From assembly GCA_963837355.1 (NCBI GenBank), contig CAWIMY010000009.1:1-64000 (forward strand): a stretch of DNA of 64,000 nt. The letters run 5' to 3'. Positions 63,502-64,000 of the stretch are shown here, one piece after another (within the stretch, counting starts at the first letter, position 1; each line of letters opens with the position of its first letter). A program made the position numbers and the translations under genes. Below the pieces are notes generated by a model. It made no database searches. It was not told the DNA's origin and saw nothing but the letters and a program-made list of their open reading frames with translations. This stretch comes from Aureispira sp963837355. GTDB lineage: Bacteria; Bacteroidota; Bacteroidia; Chitinophagales; Saprospiraceae.

Positions 63502-63996
63502 TTATCCACCTTTTTTCATGTTCATTTTACCACCGCTTTTAGAGTCATTATTCATGTTCATCTTACCGCCGCTCTTAGTACCGTCGTCGTTATTGTTGTC
63601 CATTTTCATTTTTCCTCCGTCGCCAGTGTTGTTCATGTTTATTTTTTGGCCGTCTTTGCCAGTGTTACCACCTGTGCTAGTTGTTGGCTCCTCGCTTCCG
63701 CTGTTGCCACCAGTAACAGGCTTGTCGCCTCTACTACCACCAGTATAAGATGGAGGGACGGTACCATCGCCAGCGGCCATTTCTTGTTGCATTCTCGCCC
63801 ACTCTGCTTGTGCCATTGCTAATGCTTGGCTTTTGCATAGTTCGGTTTGTGCTGTTTCGAATTCCATAACCATGGTATCCAATTTAGCTTGAACTTTTTG
63901 TTCATCTGTCATGGCATCATCAAAAGAAGTAAAAACACCTGCGCTCAATAGAGCCAAGCTTAAAGCACCGATTTTATAGAAAGTTGTCTTTTTCAT
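63502..63996 (-). CDS. Exported low-complexity protein with GGKMNM repeats
   Basis: This 164-residue protein has a signal peptide (MKKTTFYKIGALSLALLSAGVFTSF). A short helical region with one Cys follows (KVQAKLDTMVMEFETAQTELCKSQALAMAQAEWARMQQEM). The C-terminal half is Gly/Asn/Ser-rich, with three copies of a GGKMxM motif (GGKMKMDNN, GGKMNMNND, GGKMNMKKGG). Repeats with Met and Lys could bind metals or be surface-adhesive, but this is a guess. It ends near the window's right edge with a complete start. No recognised domain. Confidence 0.65.
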   Translation of the reverse strand: MKKTTFYKIGALSLALLSAGVFTSFDDAMTDEQKVQAKLDTMVMEFETAQTELCKSQALAMAQAEWARMQQEMAAGDGTVPPSYTGGSRGDKPVTGGNSGSEEPTTSTGGNTGKDGQKINMNNTGDGGKMKMDNNNDDGTKSGGKMNMNNDSKSGGKMNMKKGG

Positions 63997-64000
63997 ACGA

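Noticed and set aside
1..64000. CRISPR array
   Set aside because: No set of regularly spaced identical repeats was seen; the only repeated elements are the four spacer repeats and protein-coding duplications.

Overview
The window joins two unrelated kinds of DNA. Bases 1 to about 6,218 read as gammaproteobacterial (Legionella-like is my best guess, from protein resemblance only). They carry, in order, an endonuclease/exonuclease/phosphatase-family membrane protein (minus), a fatty acid cis/trans isomerase (plus), a squalene-synthase-like HpnC (minus) and RmuC (minus). All four are broken by single-base frameshifts that leave the protein sequence conserved on both sides. From about 6,218 to the end the DNA is from a member of the Bacteroidota, probably Saprospiria. 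Evidence includes type IX secretion C-terminal sorting domains, SprB and choice-of-anchor-J repeats, a TonB-dependent receptor with a carboxypeptidase-like plug, a Bacteroidota-type LptE and a DUF6089 outer-membrane protein. The joint falls inside two coding regions, so rmuC is fused in frame to an adhesin-like gene. This looks like an assembly chimera more than a natural transfer.

The Bacteroidota part begins with housekeeping and secreted proteins (6.2-18.7 kb): a TetR regulator, a transaldolase-like fructose-6-phosphate aldolase, an aldehyde dehydrogenase, a DUF1571 protein, three type IX cargo proteins (two of them tandem paralogues) and a large TonB receptor. Several perfect hairpin terminators separate the units.

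From about 18.8 to 28.2 kb lies an AT-rich accessory island that looks dedicated to phage defence. It holds a Cap4/DUF4297-like nuclease with a zinc-hook ABC ATPase (Lamassu or ABC-3C-like), a GmrSD-like DUF262-DUF1524 protein, a GHKL ATPase fused to a C-terminal HELIH metallopeptidase, a prokaryotic viperin (radical SAM) and several small unknown genes. Related imperfect inverted repeats follow most cargo genes, with shared ends (AACAnnnGCTA...; GCCGACCCrTTCrAGTCC). The genes therefore look like exchangeable cassettes. A tRNA-like T-arm remnant followed by a terminator sits at the right edge.

From 28.4 to 64 kb the chromosome-like content resumes: an Ada-type repair protein, a rhodanese, an FAD dehydrogenase, a DJ-1/PfpI protein, an M1 peptidase, an omega-amidase-like nitrilase, LptE, a SWIM protein, an SPFH lipoprotein, PrmA, a DUF72 protein, two tandem GH113-like lipoproteins and a 1,679-residue secreted protein of unknown role. 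It is interrupted by more conflict genes: a second DUF262 protein, an orphan type I restriction specificity subunit, and a 1,381-residue toxin-like protein. That protein has an eCIS-core (DUF4157-like) region that lacks the HExxH catalytic motif, and it overlaps its presumed immunity gene by one base.

Single-base frameshifts in otherwise intact genes (near 15,703, 19,690-19,720, 32,543, 45,905 and 51,962) occur here too, more sparsely. Residual sequencing error is the likely cause and should be considered before calling any gene dead.
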